This document shows positions 1-5,836 of a stretch of 19,171 bases of DNA, piece after piece. A program made the translations under genes and the position numbers. The DNA lies in the NCBI GenBank assembly GCA_036272735.1, contig DATAYF010000754.1:1-19171 (forward strand), written 5' to 3'. The notes under the pieces were generated by a model. The model searched no databases, had not been told where the DNA came from, and saw only the letters and a program-made list of their open reading frames with translations. The stretch is from DATAYF01 sp036272735 (lineage in GTDB: Bacteria; Chloroflexota; Ktedonobacteria; Ktedonobacterales; Ktedonobacteraceae). The first letter of the stretch is position 1. Each line of letters starts with the position of its first letter.

Positions 1-9
1 CCCAAGGTA

Positions 10-128
10 TATTTGGAGGCACTCCATATACTGAGGATGTAAATAGTTCTTAGAAACGAACTGCCCTCTACAAATTATTTGGATGGTATTAGTATACTGA
101 GAATGGAATCAGTTCTTAAATAAGAACT
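10..128. repeat. Two imperfect direct repeats, 66-bp period, upstream of Cys-rich peptide gene
   Basis: Copy 1 spans 10-62 and copy 2 spans 76-128. Both contain, at the same spacing, TATTTGGA, then TATACTGAG, then ATG, then AGTTCTTA, then GAACT. In the last 36 positions of each copy I count 7 mismatches. The middle stretch between TATTTGGA and TATACTG is poorly conserved. Copy 1 begins close to the window edge, so further copies could lie upstream. The repeats end about 140 bp before the start codon of the Cys-rich peptide gene, so they may be regulator sites or remnants of a tandem array. This is seen directly in the sequence; the function is inference. Confidence 0.75.
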
Positions 129-136
129 TCATTCCA
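104..136. promoter_or_regulatory. Dyad-symmetric site within repeat copy 2
   Basis: GTTCTTAAATAAGAAC at 112-127 is a perfect inverted repeat with 7-bp arms and an AA centre. It is nested within a second pair of arms, TGGAAT (104-109) and ATTCCA (131-136). The matching place in copy 1 (47-61) keeps GTTCTTA and GAAC but is less symmetric. It could be a transcription-factor operator or an RNA hairpin. There is no T-run after it, so an intrinsic terminator is unlikely. Confidence 0.5.
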
Positions 137-269
137 GAATACTAAAAATAAAAAGAAAGCAATCAATAGTGCGCTTCCAGAGGAATGACGTATCTTCCAC
201 GAGCGGAACGGCTATTTACGAGGAAGATTACACAGACGTTCTCTGCAAGGCACCATCTGAGAGGAGACT

Positions 270-506
270 ATGCACATGAACACTATGTTTGAACTTTCTG
301 CCGGTATCGTCGAACTGTCTGAGGAAGACATGGACCAGATGAGTGGTGGCTGGGGCGGTGGCTGTGGCTGCTGTGAGTGCTGCTGTCCTTGCTGCTGTGA
401 GTGCTGCTGCCCTTGCTGCTGCTGCTGCAATGAATGCTGCTGCAATGAATGCTGCTGTAACGATTGCTGCTGCGACTTCGGCGACTTCGGCGGCTGCTGC
501 TGCTAG
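270..506 (+). CDS. Double-glycine leader precursor of an extremely Cys-rich exported peptide
   Basis: A 78-residue ORF. Residues 1-27 form a leader ending in LSEEDMDQMSGG, which matches the acidic, hydrophobic-spaced double-glycine leaders cleaved by C39 peptidases (class II bacteriocins and related RiPPs). The 51-residue core from W28 holds 29 Cys (57 percent), mostly as CCC triplets: ECCCPCCC occurs twice (36-43, 44-51), then five consecutive Cys (49-53), then NECCC twice and NDCCC, and the protein ends GGCCC. The core has no Ser, Thr, Lys, Arg or His, so lanthionine formation is excluded. The only other residues are W, G, E, P, N, D and F. GAGG at 261-264 lies 5 nt before ATG270; ATG276 is an alternative start. 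Its own terminator follows, and a C39 ABC transporter lies downstream. It may be a metal-binding, disulfide-rich or azole-modified product; the function is unknown. The ORF is clear, the leader call strong, and the role inferred. Confidence 0.85.
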   Translation: MHMNTMFELSAGIVELSEEDMDQMSGGWGGGCGCCECCCPCCCECCCPCCCCCNECCCNECCCNDCCCDFGDFGGCCC

Positions 507-542
507 TCCTAAGTCTGTAGCGAAAACCATATCTGTTTGTTG

Positions 543-587
543 CCATTCCTTAGCTTCGACCATCGTTGAAGTTGAGGAATGGTTTTT
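543..587 (+). terminator. Strong intrinsic terminator after the Cys-rich peptide gene
   Basis: An 18-bp stem with several G-T wobbles (arms 543-560 and 565-582) closes on the tetraloop CATC (561-564) and is followed immediately by TTTTT (583-587). It begins 36 bp past the peptide stop codon. It should uncouple abundant peptide mRNA from the downstream transporter transcript, leaving the transporter to readthrough or its own promoter. Confidence 0.88.
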
Positions 588-881
588 GTGTAAGCAAGAG
601 CGATAACGTGTCACCTGACCCACATGCATACATGCAGGGGCTTGCCCTCAGCCTTTCGGAACCATGGTACAGGGCCAGGGCTTCAAGGGCCAGGTAACAT
701 CTCTCACCATGTATCTCTCATGGTCTAGCCCACTGCACTGTAATGCAGTATATGCACATCGGGATCAGTGATCGGACCTTTGCGAGAGCAAAGTTGAGAG
801 CCGTTTCTCACCAGAAGATGAGTGCCTTCGTCAAACCGGACTGCCGAGTCATGAACAATAATATAGTAGAAAAGAGGAGCC
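588..881. other. Untranslated interval between peptide terminator and the small ORF
   Basis: I see no convincing gene on either strand. GGGCCAGG occurs twice within 25 bp near 673-697, and short self-complementary stretches (CATGCATACATG near 622) are present. Small plus-strand ORFs here (for example 624-728) lack a ribosome binding site. AT-rich sequence near 855-870 (AATAATATAG) could hold a -10 element for the transporter transcript, but no matching -35 is evident. A structured leader RNA is possible but I match no known riboswitch class. Confidence 0.4.
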
Positions 882-1007
882 ATGTCAAGTAGAAAGAGGC
901 TTGTAGAGCCAAGCGAGCGGCAGTTCACCACCACGCATGAATGCGGGTGCTCCCTTGCCGCAGATCGGCGGTGTTTTTTTCGTATGCTTGAGTATGTAGG
1001 AAGGTAG
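882..1007 (+). CDS. Possible 41-residue Cys-containing small protein, directly upstream of the transporter
   Basis: ATG882 follows AAAGAGGAG (871-879), and the frame runs to TAG at 1005-1007, only 9 bp before the transporter start, a spacing that fits translational coupling. The predicted protein starts MSSRKRLVEPSERQ and continues through HECGCSLAADRRCFFRM, with three Cys (C-x-C and a later C) and a basic N-terminus. The ribosome binding site is close to the start (4 nt from GAGG). No family is recognised. It could be an accessory protein of the exporter, a short leader ORF that sets transporter translation, or chance. A TTTTTTT run at 974-980 encodes the FF pair, so it should not be read as a terminator without a good stem. 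Confidence 0.4.
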   Translation: MSSRKRLVEPSERQFTTTHECGCSLAADRRCFFRMLEYVGR

Positions 1008-1016
1008 GTTGGAAGA

Positions 1017-3263
1017 GTGGCTAATCAAGTTTCACAGAGTGCACCCGCACGTCAGGATCCGAGACAACCGAGTCCGTGGCGTAAACAGATACGATCTGGT
1101 TTGTTTGCCAGATCGGTGCCACAAATATTGCAACTAAGCGCGATTGAGTGTGGTGCGGCGTGCCTGGCAATGATCTTGTGCTATTATGGACGCCGGACAC
1201 GCATTTCCGAGATTCGCGATCAATACGGGCTGGGGCGCGATGGTTTTTCTGTGCTTGACCTGGTGAAAATTGCGCGGGGACATGGTTTACAGGCCAAAGG
1301 GGTATCGCTTGATTACAATCATCTGGGGGCGGTGCATCTGCCCGCAATCATCTATTGGGAGGGCAACCACTTTATCGTCGTGGAGCGCTGGTCCCCACAA
1401 TACGTCGATGTCGTCGATCCTGCTGCTGGCAAGAAACGGCTCACACCCGATGAGTTCACCAAGGGCTTTTCCGGGGTGGCGGTTTTGCTTCAGCCAGGAG
1501 CTGACTTCAGCCGCCGACCATCTACTGGGCACCTTTCGTTTACCGAGTACCTCTTCCACTATTTGAAAAGTTCTCCAGCGTTGCTGGCACAGGTGATTGG
1601 TGTGACGGTACTGTTGCAGGCGTTGGGCTTGATTGCTCCTCTGCTCACGAAGATAGTCTTTGACGAGATTATTCCTTTCCGCATTAGTGGCGTATTGCCC
1701 TTGCTAGGCATTGGGCTGTGTTGTTTATGGATGGGCCAGACCATCGTGATTTTCTTACGTGATATTCTGCTGCTACGCTTGCATGTAGGGCTGGATACAC
1801 GCATTTTACCGGACTTTTTTGATCATTTGCTGGATTTGCCGCTCAAATTCTTTCAACAGCGTACCAGTGGTGACCTGTTGACGCGCGTCTCCAGCCATAC
1901 CGTCATTCGTGACACCATCAGCACGCAACTCATTTCGACCATGCTCGATGGCAGTATGGTGATGGTGTATCTGGTTGTTCTCCTGATGCAATCATGGTTC
2001 TATGGGCTGCTTGTCGTTGCGGTAGGTCTCGTACAGGTCGCTCTCCTGGTTGCGACCTCGCCATCTGTGCACCGATTTACCACACGTGAATTAGACGCCA
2101 CCGGCAAGACGCAGGGCTATGTCAGTGAGATGCTCAACGGGATGGTCTCATTAAAGGCGGCCGGATCAGAGCGACAAACGCATAAGAAATGGTTCGAGCT
2201 ATTCCATACGCAACTGAAAGTTAGCGTGCAGCGAGAAATATTGCGCTCGTTTATTAGTAATGGTATCAGTGCATTGCGCTCATTTTCGACGCTGCTACTG
2301 TTGTGGGGTGGGGCCTATTTTGTGATCAAGGGGTCTCTAACGGTCGGCTCGATGCTGGCGTTGAATGCCCTGGCGGGCGCTTTTCTTTCTCCGCTCGCCT
2401 CGCTTGTTGGAACCGGACAGCAAATGCAGCAGGTCCAGGCGCATTTCGACCGTATCGCAGATGTGCTGGAAGCGGAGCCAGAGCAGGCGAATATGCAGGT
2501 ACTGGAGCCACCGCGCCTGAGCGGCCGTATTAGCCTGCAAAACGTCGGTTTTCAGTACGATGCACGTAGTCCCAAAGTGCTCAATAAAATTTCGCTGCGT
2601 ATCGCGGCAGGTCAGAAGATTGCTATCGTCGGCAAGACCGGATCGGGCAAAAGTACGCTGGGCAAGTTGTTGTTAGGGCTATGCTTGCCGACCGAGGGCG
2701 AGATCTACTACGACGATATCCCGTTTAAGCGCTTGAATTATAAAGCGGTGCGTGCTCAGTGCGGTTCCGTGATGCAGGAAGCGAGCATTTTCAGCGGTAC
2801 GATTAAGCAAAATATCACGCTCAATCGACCGAATATGCCTGATGAGGATATTATTCAGGCTGGCTGGTTGGCGGCCCTGCACGACGATGTGATGCGCATG
2901 CCCATGAAGTATGATACCTTTGTCTCGGAAGGTGGCAGGGCGCTTTCCGGCGGTCAACAGCAGCGCCTGGCCTTAGCGCGTGCGTTGGCGTCGCATCCCG
3001 CGATTTTGCTGCTCGACGAGGCAACGAGTTCGCTCGACGTGGTCACCGAGCGCCATGTGGAGGAGAATTTGCGTCGCTTGCCTTGTACGCAGATCATTAT
3101 TGCGCATCGCTTGAGCACGATTAGAGATGCTGACCTGATCCTGGTTATGGACCAGGGGACGCTGGTTGAGCGCGGAACGCACCAGCAACTGCTGGCAAAC
3201 AACGGCTACTACGCGACTTTAATTCAACACCAGTTAGAGACGGAACCGGCCCGCACGCGCTAA
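1017..3263 (+). CDS. Peptidase-containing ABC transporter (C39 protease, exporter TMD, NBD)
   Basis: This 748-residue protein has the usual PCAT length and order. Its N-terminal C39 cysteine protease (about 33-150) shows Q39, C45 in ECGAACL, H118 in GNHF and D134 in VDP. The Q-to-C spacing of 6 and H-to-D spacing of 16 match the known active-site layout. A hydrophobic exporter domain follows (about 165-450), then an ATPase with Walker A GKTGSGKST (539-547), signature LSGGQ (643-647), Walker B ILLLDE (663-668) and H697. Such proteins sit in the cytoplasmic membrane, cut leaders after Gly-Gly and export the core. The Cys-rich peptide upstream carries exactly such a leader and is the obvious substrate. 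Translation appears to start at GTG1017, since no in-frame ATG precedes the catalytic Cys. The ribosome binding site is poor, consistent with coupling to the small ORF before it. Confidence 0.95.
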   Translation: MANQVSQSAPARQDPRQPSPWRKQIRSGLFARSVPQILQLSAIECGAACLAMILCYYGRRTRISEIRDQYGLGRDGFSVLDLVKIARGHGLQAKGVSLDYNHLGAVHLPAIIYWEGNHFIVVERWSPQYVDVVDPAAGKKRLTPDEFTKGFSGVAVLLQPGADFSRRPSTGHLSFTEYLFHYLKSSPALLAQVIGVTVLLQALGLIAPLLTKIVFDEIIPFRISGVLPLLGIGLCCLWMGQTIVIFLRDILLLRLHVGLDTRILPDFFDHLLDLPLKFFQQRTSGDLLTRVSSHTVIRDTISTQLISTMLDGSMVMVYLVVLLMQSWFYGLLVVAVGLVQVALLVATSPSVHRFTTRELDATGKTQGYVSEMLNGMVSLKAAGSERQTHKKWFELFHTQLKVSVQREILRSFISNGISALRSFSTLLLLWGGAYFVIKGSLTVGSMLALNALAGAFLSPLASLVGTGQQMQQVQAHFDRIADVLEAEPEQANMQVLEPPRLSGRISLQNVGFQYDARSPKVLNKISLRIAAGQKIAIVGKTGSGKSTLGKLLLGLCLPTEGEIYYDDIPFKRLNYKAVRAQCGSVMQEASIFSGTIKQNITLNRPNMPDEDIIQAGWLAALHDDVMRMPMKYDTFVSEGGRALSGGQQQRLALARALASHPAILLLDEATSSLDVVTERHVEENLRRLPCTQIIIAHRLSTIRDADLILVMDQGTLVERGTHQQLLANNGYYATLIQHQLETEPARTR

Positions 3264-3340
3264 ACAGTTGCAGGCGGGACCAGCTCCGCCTCGCCCAGCT
3301 CACTCGCCATCGCAAGGACACCGCTTCACGCGCAAAAACA

Positions 3341-3349
3341 TGCTATAAT
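3341..3349 (+). promoter_or_regulatory. Extended -10 promoter
   Basis: TGC followed by a perfect TATAAT (3344-3349). No clear -35 is seen. Transcription would start near 3356, which rules out the GTG at 3356 as start codon of the next gene and leaves a leader of about 93 nt before ATG3449. Confidence 0.7.
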
Positions 3350-3448
3350 GAGAGGGTGAAACAGCATTGTTCCATAGCATTACCGGGAAACCCGCGTGGT
3401 CCCCTATGCCATAGATACACCATCTCACGAGGAGGATTCTCTCTCATT

Positions 3449-3625
3449 ATGAAAGCAGTTAAAACTCATGTTGGCCGTTGCGATACCTGCGGTGAGCCAG
3501 CCGCCTACGCACAACTTCTGCCTGGTGGCCGCAGCTTCCGCTATTGCGAGCAGCACGCGCCCCTGCTGGTTAAAAAACAGGCCGAGGCAGCAGCGGCAGC
3601 AGGCCAGACCGAAAGCAAGAGGTAA
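3449..3625 (+). CDS. Small putative zinc-ribbon protein, 58 residues
   Basis: The frame is open from GTG3356, but the promoter at 3341-3349 and a GAGGAGG at 3429-3435 favour ATG3449, giving 58 residues. The protein has the pattern C-x2-C (CDTCG) and then, 18 residues on, C-x2-H (CEQH), which would suit one zinc ion. It ends in an Ala-rich, charged tail. This arrangement resembles small treble-clef or zinc-ribbon proteins; no partner or reaction can be named. It is monocistronic, with its own promoter and a terminator downstream at 3699-3720. Confidence 0.75.
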   Translation: MKAVKTHVGRCDTCGEPAAYAQLLPGGRSFRYCEQHAPLLVKKQAEAAAAAGQTESKR

Positions 3626-3629
3626 ACAG

Positions 3630-3685
3630 TATACATAAAGGAATCTTAATGGTTTCCGGAAACCATTAAGATTCCTTTATGTATA
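3630..3685. repeat. Perfect 56-bp palindrome (copy 1)
   Basis: Each arm is 28 bp, with the centre between 3657 and 3658 (GGTTTCC then GGAAACC) and no spacer or mismatch. It lies between the convergent genes ending at 3625 and 3706. Arm sequence includes ACATAAAG and TTAATGGTTTCC. No U-run follows on either strand, so any terminator action would rely on the long stem alone. A related 56-bp palindrome is at 10154-10209. Confidence 0.92.
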
Positions 3686-3698
3686 GAAAGTAGCGTTG

Positions 3699-3720
3699 CG
3701 CCTTTTTACAAGGCGTTTTT
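3699..3720 (+). terminator. Intrinsic terminator overlapping the end of the nitrilase-fold gene
   Basis: CGCCTT (3699-3704), a 5-nt loop, AAGGCG (3710-3715) and TTTTT (3716-3720). It would stop plus-strand transcription from the zinc-ribbon gene. It overlaps the last codons of the convergent minus-strand gene, so the U-tract of the terminator is also coding sequence. Confidence 0.65.
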
Positions 3721-5631
3721 CACGAGGTCGAGGTACCAGAACGGTTGGCGTTTACGCAAGAGCGGCTTACTACGCACGACGTTGCCAGGGATCGAGTCGA
3801 GCACATTGTAGGCCAGCTCACCTGTTAGCGAACCGCTGATCTCGCCCAGGCTGTATTTCAGCGCGCTCGTGGTGCGTTGCCCATTGCGTTGTTCCCGCGT
3901 ATCAATCGTCATCATCATCAGCCCTGTCTCACCTTCGTCCTCCACCACCTCCGACCAGGGGTACGTCGTGCCATCAGGTGCGAAAATGCCACTGAGCCCA
4001 TTTGCACTCACTCCTGCTCGCTGCCCACACCAGTTCGCTAACGCCAGGTAGACATGGTGCTCGGCCGCACGAACGCGCCAGATGATGTAGTGCAAGGGAT
4101 CGTACTCGTCAGGGCCGACTTCCTGTGGATGAGGAATGGTTGTAGGGGCTAAACCAATGGCCGTGGGAAAATTCAGTAAGGCGGGAGCACACACGAGATC
4201 GGTGCCTTTCCCGGCCAGCACCCGCAACGTTTCGGGGAAAAGCACATCGTAGCCGGTTGCCAGTCCAATGCGACCCGTAGGCGTATCGAATGTGGGCAAG
4301 CCCAGGTCTCCCGGCGTTGCCCAGAGGCAATCTTGTTGCGTGAGATGGAGTTTACGGTACGTCCCGTAGACGCCCTCAGGATCAACCAGCACCACCGTGT
4401 TATAGTACTGCTCGTTCGCTCGTTCCGCCACCCCTATCACTATGCTCATCTGCAATTCATCTGCCAGCGCCACGAGCACATCGGTTTCCGGGCCGGGGAC
4501 CGTAATCGCACCCTCTAAAAAGTGTGCGATTATCGCTCCTGGCATGTCTCGCTCAGCCTGTGCGGGACCAGGCAAAACCAGCTCCGGTAACACGACGACA
4601 TCGGGGCGAGCGGGCGCATTATCTTGCACCAGTCCAGGTAGCATGCTACGTATCCATTGGGCCTGCTCTAATGGAGTTCCGGTTGGCAAATCGCGCACAT
4701 CGATCTGCACGATCCCGGTACAGGAAAGTTGACCGGCCGGCAATTCACCGAGCGAGTAGAGGCTATGGTAGCGCAATGGTTCCCACTGGTACGTATTGTT
4801 CACCAGCGGTAGATACTCCGTTGGACGCCGATCTGTCAGGCGGTTGCCCACGACCTCGTACGTGCTTCCCCAACGCTTATCGCGACTACAGCGCAGATCG
4901 ACTTCGCCGTAGACAATCCCCCTTTCGTTATCCAGATAGCTTTGTATCGATCCGTCGGGGTTTAACACGCAACTGCCACCGCTGAATTGTAGCTCGCGTT
5001 CGCAGTCGTAGCGATTAGCCGCGATGATATACAGCCCATTTTCAAATGCGCGGGCCATCCACCAGCTACAGGGACTTTTGTCGTGCGCCCAGTTGGTCGG
5101 AAACAGGACCACGTCCGCACCGCGTAAAGCCGCCAACCGTGCCACCTCGCAATATCTGGCGTCCGTCGAGATGAGCGCGCTCAAGCGGCCCAGCGGCGTC
5201 TCCCACACGGGGACGCCCAGGTCCCCATCGCGCGCCCAACGTGGCTCCGCAATAGAGGAGTGCAGCTTGCGATACGTGCCTACCAACCCATCTGGCCCTA
5301 CCAGAGCCATGCTATTATAATACGCCTGGCTTGCTGGATCGACCTCTGGCAAACTTACGGCGATGTAGCAGTTATATTGTGCTGCTAGCTGCTGAAAGCG
5401 GATGGTTGTTGGCCCAGGGATAGTCTCCACATAAGGCGCGACCTCTTCTCGTGATGTCCAACAATAGCCTGTGGTCGCCATTTCGGGAAGCACAATTAAA
5501 CGCGCTCCGTGGGCACACGCGTTTTCTACCAATGCAAGCAGATCACTGGTGTTTTTGGCTTTTTCACCTAATGCTGGACCGTATTGAATAGCGGCTACGC
5601 GATACGTGGTGGAGGATTCTCGAACATCCAT
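3706..5631 (-). CDS. Tandem two-domain nitrilase-fold protein lacking both catalytic cysteines
   Basis: A 641-residue protein with two carbon-nitrogen hydrolase domains (about 10-285 and 305-600), about twice the usual nitrilase length. Such enzymes hydrolyse amides, carbamoyl groups or nitriles with a Glu-Lys-Cys triad. Domain 1 keeps E50 (VLPEM) and K122 (TYRKLH), but the expected ICYD reads ISTD, so Ser155 replaces Cys. Domain 2 keeps E350 (VLPEL) and K427 (TYRKLH), but the equivalent reads ATGYD, with Gly460 at the Cys position, although VLFPE after it is conserved. It may be a pseudoenzyme, a binding protein or an enzyme with altered chemistry. ATG5631 is preferred over TTG5634 because GGGAG lies 7 nt upstream. 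A possible promoter lies at 5737-5766, and an MFS transporter gene is upstream on the same strand. The domain call is firm; the function is unknown. Confidence 0.9.
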   Translation of the reverse strand: MDVRESSTTYRVAAIQYGPALGEKAKNTSDLLALVENACAHGARLIVLPEMATTGYCWTSREEVAPYVETIPGPTTIRFQQLAAQYNCYIAVSLPEVDPASQAYYNSMALVGPDGLVGTYRKLHSSIAEPRWARDGDLGVPVWETPLGRLSALISTDARYCEVARLAALRGADVVLFPTNWAHDKSPCSWWMARAFENGLYIIAANRYDCERELQFSGGSCVLNPDGSIQSYLDNERGIVYGEVDLRCSRDKRWGSTYEVVGNRLTDRRPTEYLPLVNNTYQWEPLRYHSLYSLGELPAGQLSCTGIVQIDVRDLPTGTPLEQAQWIRSMLPGLVQDNAPARPDVVVLPELVLPGPAQAERDMPGAIIAHFLEGAITVPGPETDVLVALADELQMSIVIGVAERANEQYYNTVVLVDPEGVYGTYRKLHLTQQDCLWATPGDLGLPTFDTPTGRIGLATGYDVLFPETLRVLAGKGTDLVCAPALLNFPTAIGLAPTTIPHPQEVGPDEYDPLHYIIWRVRAAEHHVYLALANWCGQRAGVSANGLSGIFAPDGTTYPWSEVVEDEGETGLMMMTIDTREQRNGQRTTSALKYSLGEISGSLTGELAYNVLDSIPGNVVRSKPLLRKRQPFWYLDLVKNAL

Positions 5632-5736
5632 CAAGGGGCTCCCGGTCTAGTTACATAATTGCGGGCACAGTTACTTCAAATTACATTTGCGCGTGATGTT
5701 GGCATGCATCGTGAATATCCTGAGAAATGCAAATAT

Positions 5737-5766
5737 ATTATAACACCTCTACCTGACGTGGTACAA
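5737..5766 (-). promoter_or_regulatory. Candidate promoter of the nitrilase-fold gene
   Basis: Read on the minus strand, TATAAT (5742 to 5737) is preceded by TGT, giving an extended -10, with TTGTAC (5766 to 5761) 18 bp upstream as a weak -35. The predicted start near 5730 leaves about 100 nt of leader. Confidence 0.55.
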
Positions 5767-5818
5767 AGTGAACTTCTACTATAGGACTTCTTACCTACTC
5801 TGATAGAAGTTCGCTTTG
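5764..5818. repeat. Long inverted repeat between MFS and nitrilase-fold genes
   Basis: The 15-bp arms at 5764-5778 and 5804-5818 (CAAAGTGAACTTCTA and its complement) differ at one position, with a 25-bp spacer. It starts 18 bp past the MFS stop (minus strand), and its left arm overlaps the putative -35 of the next gene. It may be the MFS terminator (no U-run seen) or an operator. Confidence 0.6.
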
Positions 5819-5836
5819 GATAGATGCCAGTCTGCG

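Noticed and set aside
10..128. Possible CRISPR array from the direct repeats
   Set aside because: Only two copies, with 13-bp spacing between 53-bp repeat units and many mismatches; no cas genes nearby.
185..292. 35-residue ORF overlapping the precursor start
   Set aside because: No spacing between the purine-rich stretch and ATG, and it overlaps the precursor in another frame without any recognisable motif.
270..506. Lanthipeptide precursor
   Set aside because: The core has no Ser or Thr, so lanthionine rings cannot form, and no LanM or LanBC gene is in the window.
212..629. Antisense and out-of-frame ORFs over the Cys-rich gene (Gln-rich, Ala-rich, Ser/Arg-rich)
   Set aside because: They are frame shadows of the TGC triplet repeat. 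None has a ribosome binding site or leader, whereas the Cys frame has a double-glycine leader and a terminator.
725..934. Minus-strand 69-residue ORF
   Set aside because: No ribosome binding site or recognisable motif, and it overlaps the leader of the transporter and the small plus-strand ORF.
930..990. T-box or intrinsic terminator ahead of the transporter (GC stretch followed by TTTTTTT)
   Set aside because: The stem is only about 4 bp and the T-box consensus is not matched; the run falls in the 41-residue reading frame.
3273..3290. GC hairpin after the transporter as a terminator
   Set aside because: The stem is 5-6 bp and no U-run follows.
3356..3448. N-terminal extension of the zinc-ribbon protein from GTG3356
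   Set aside because: The predicted transcription start falls at about 3356, and a good ribosome binding site lies before ATG3449.
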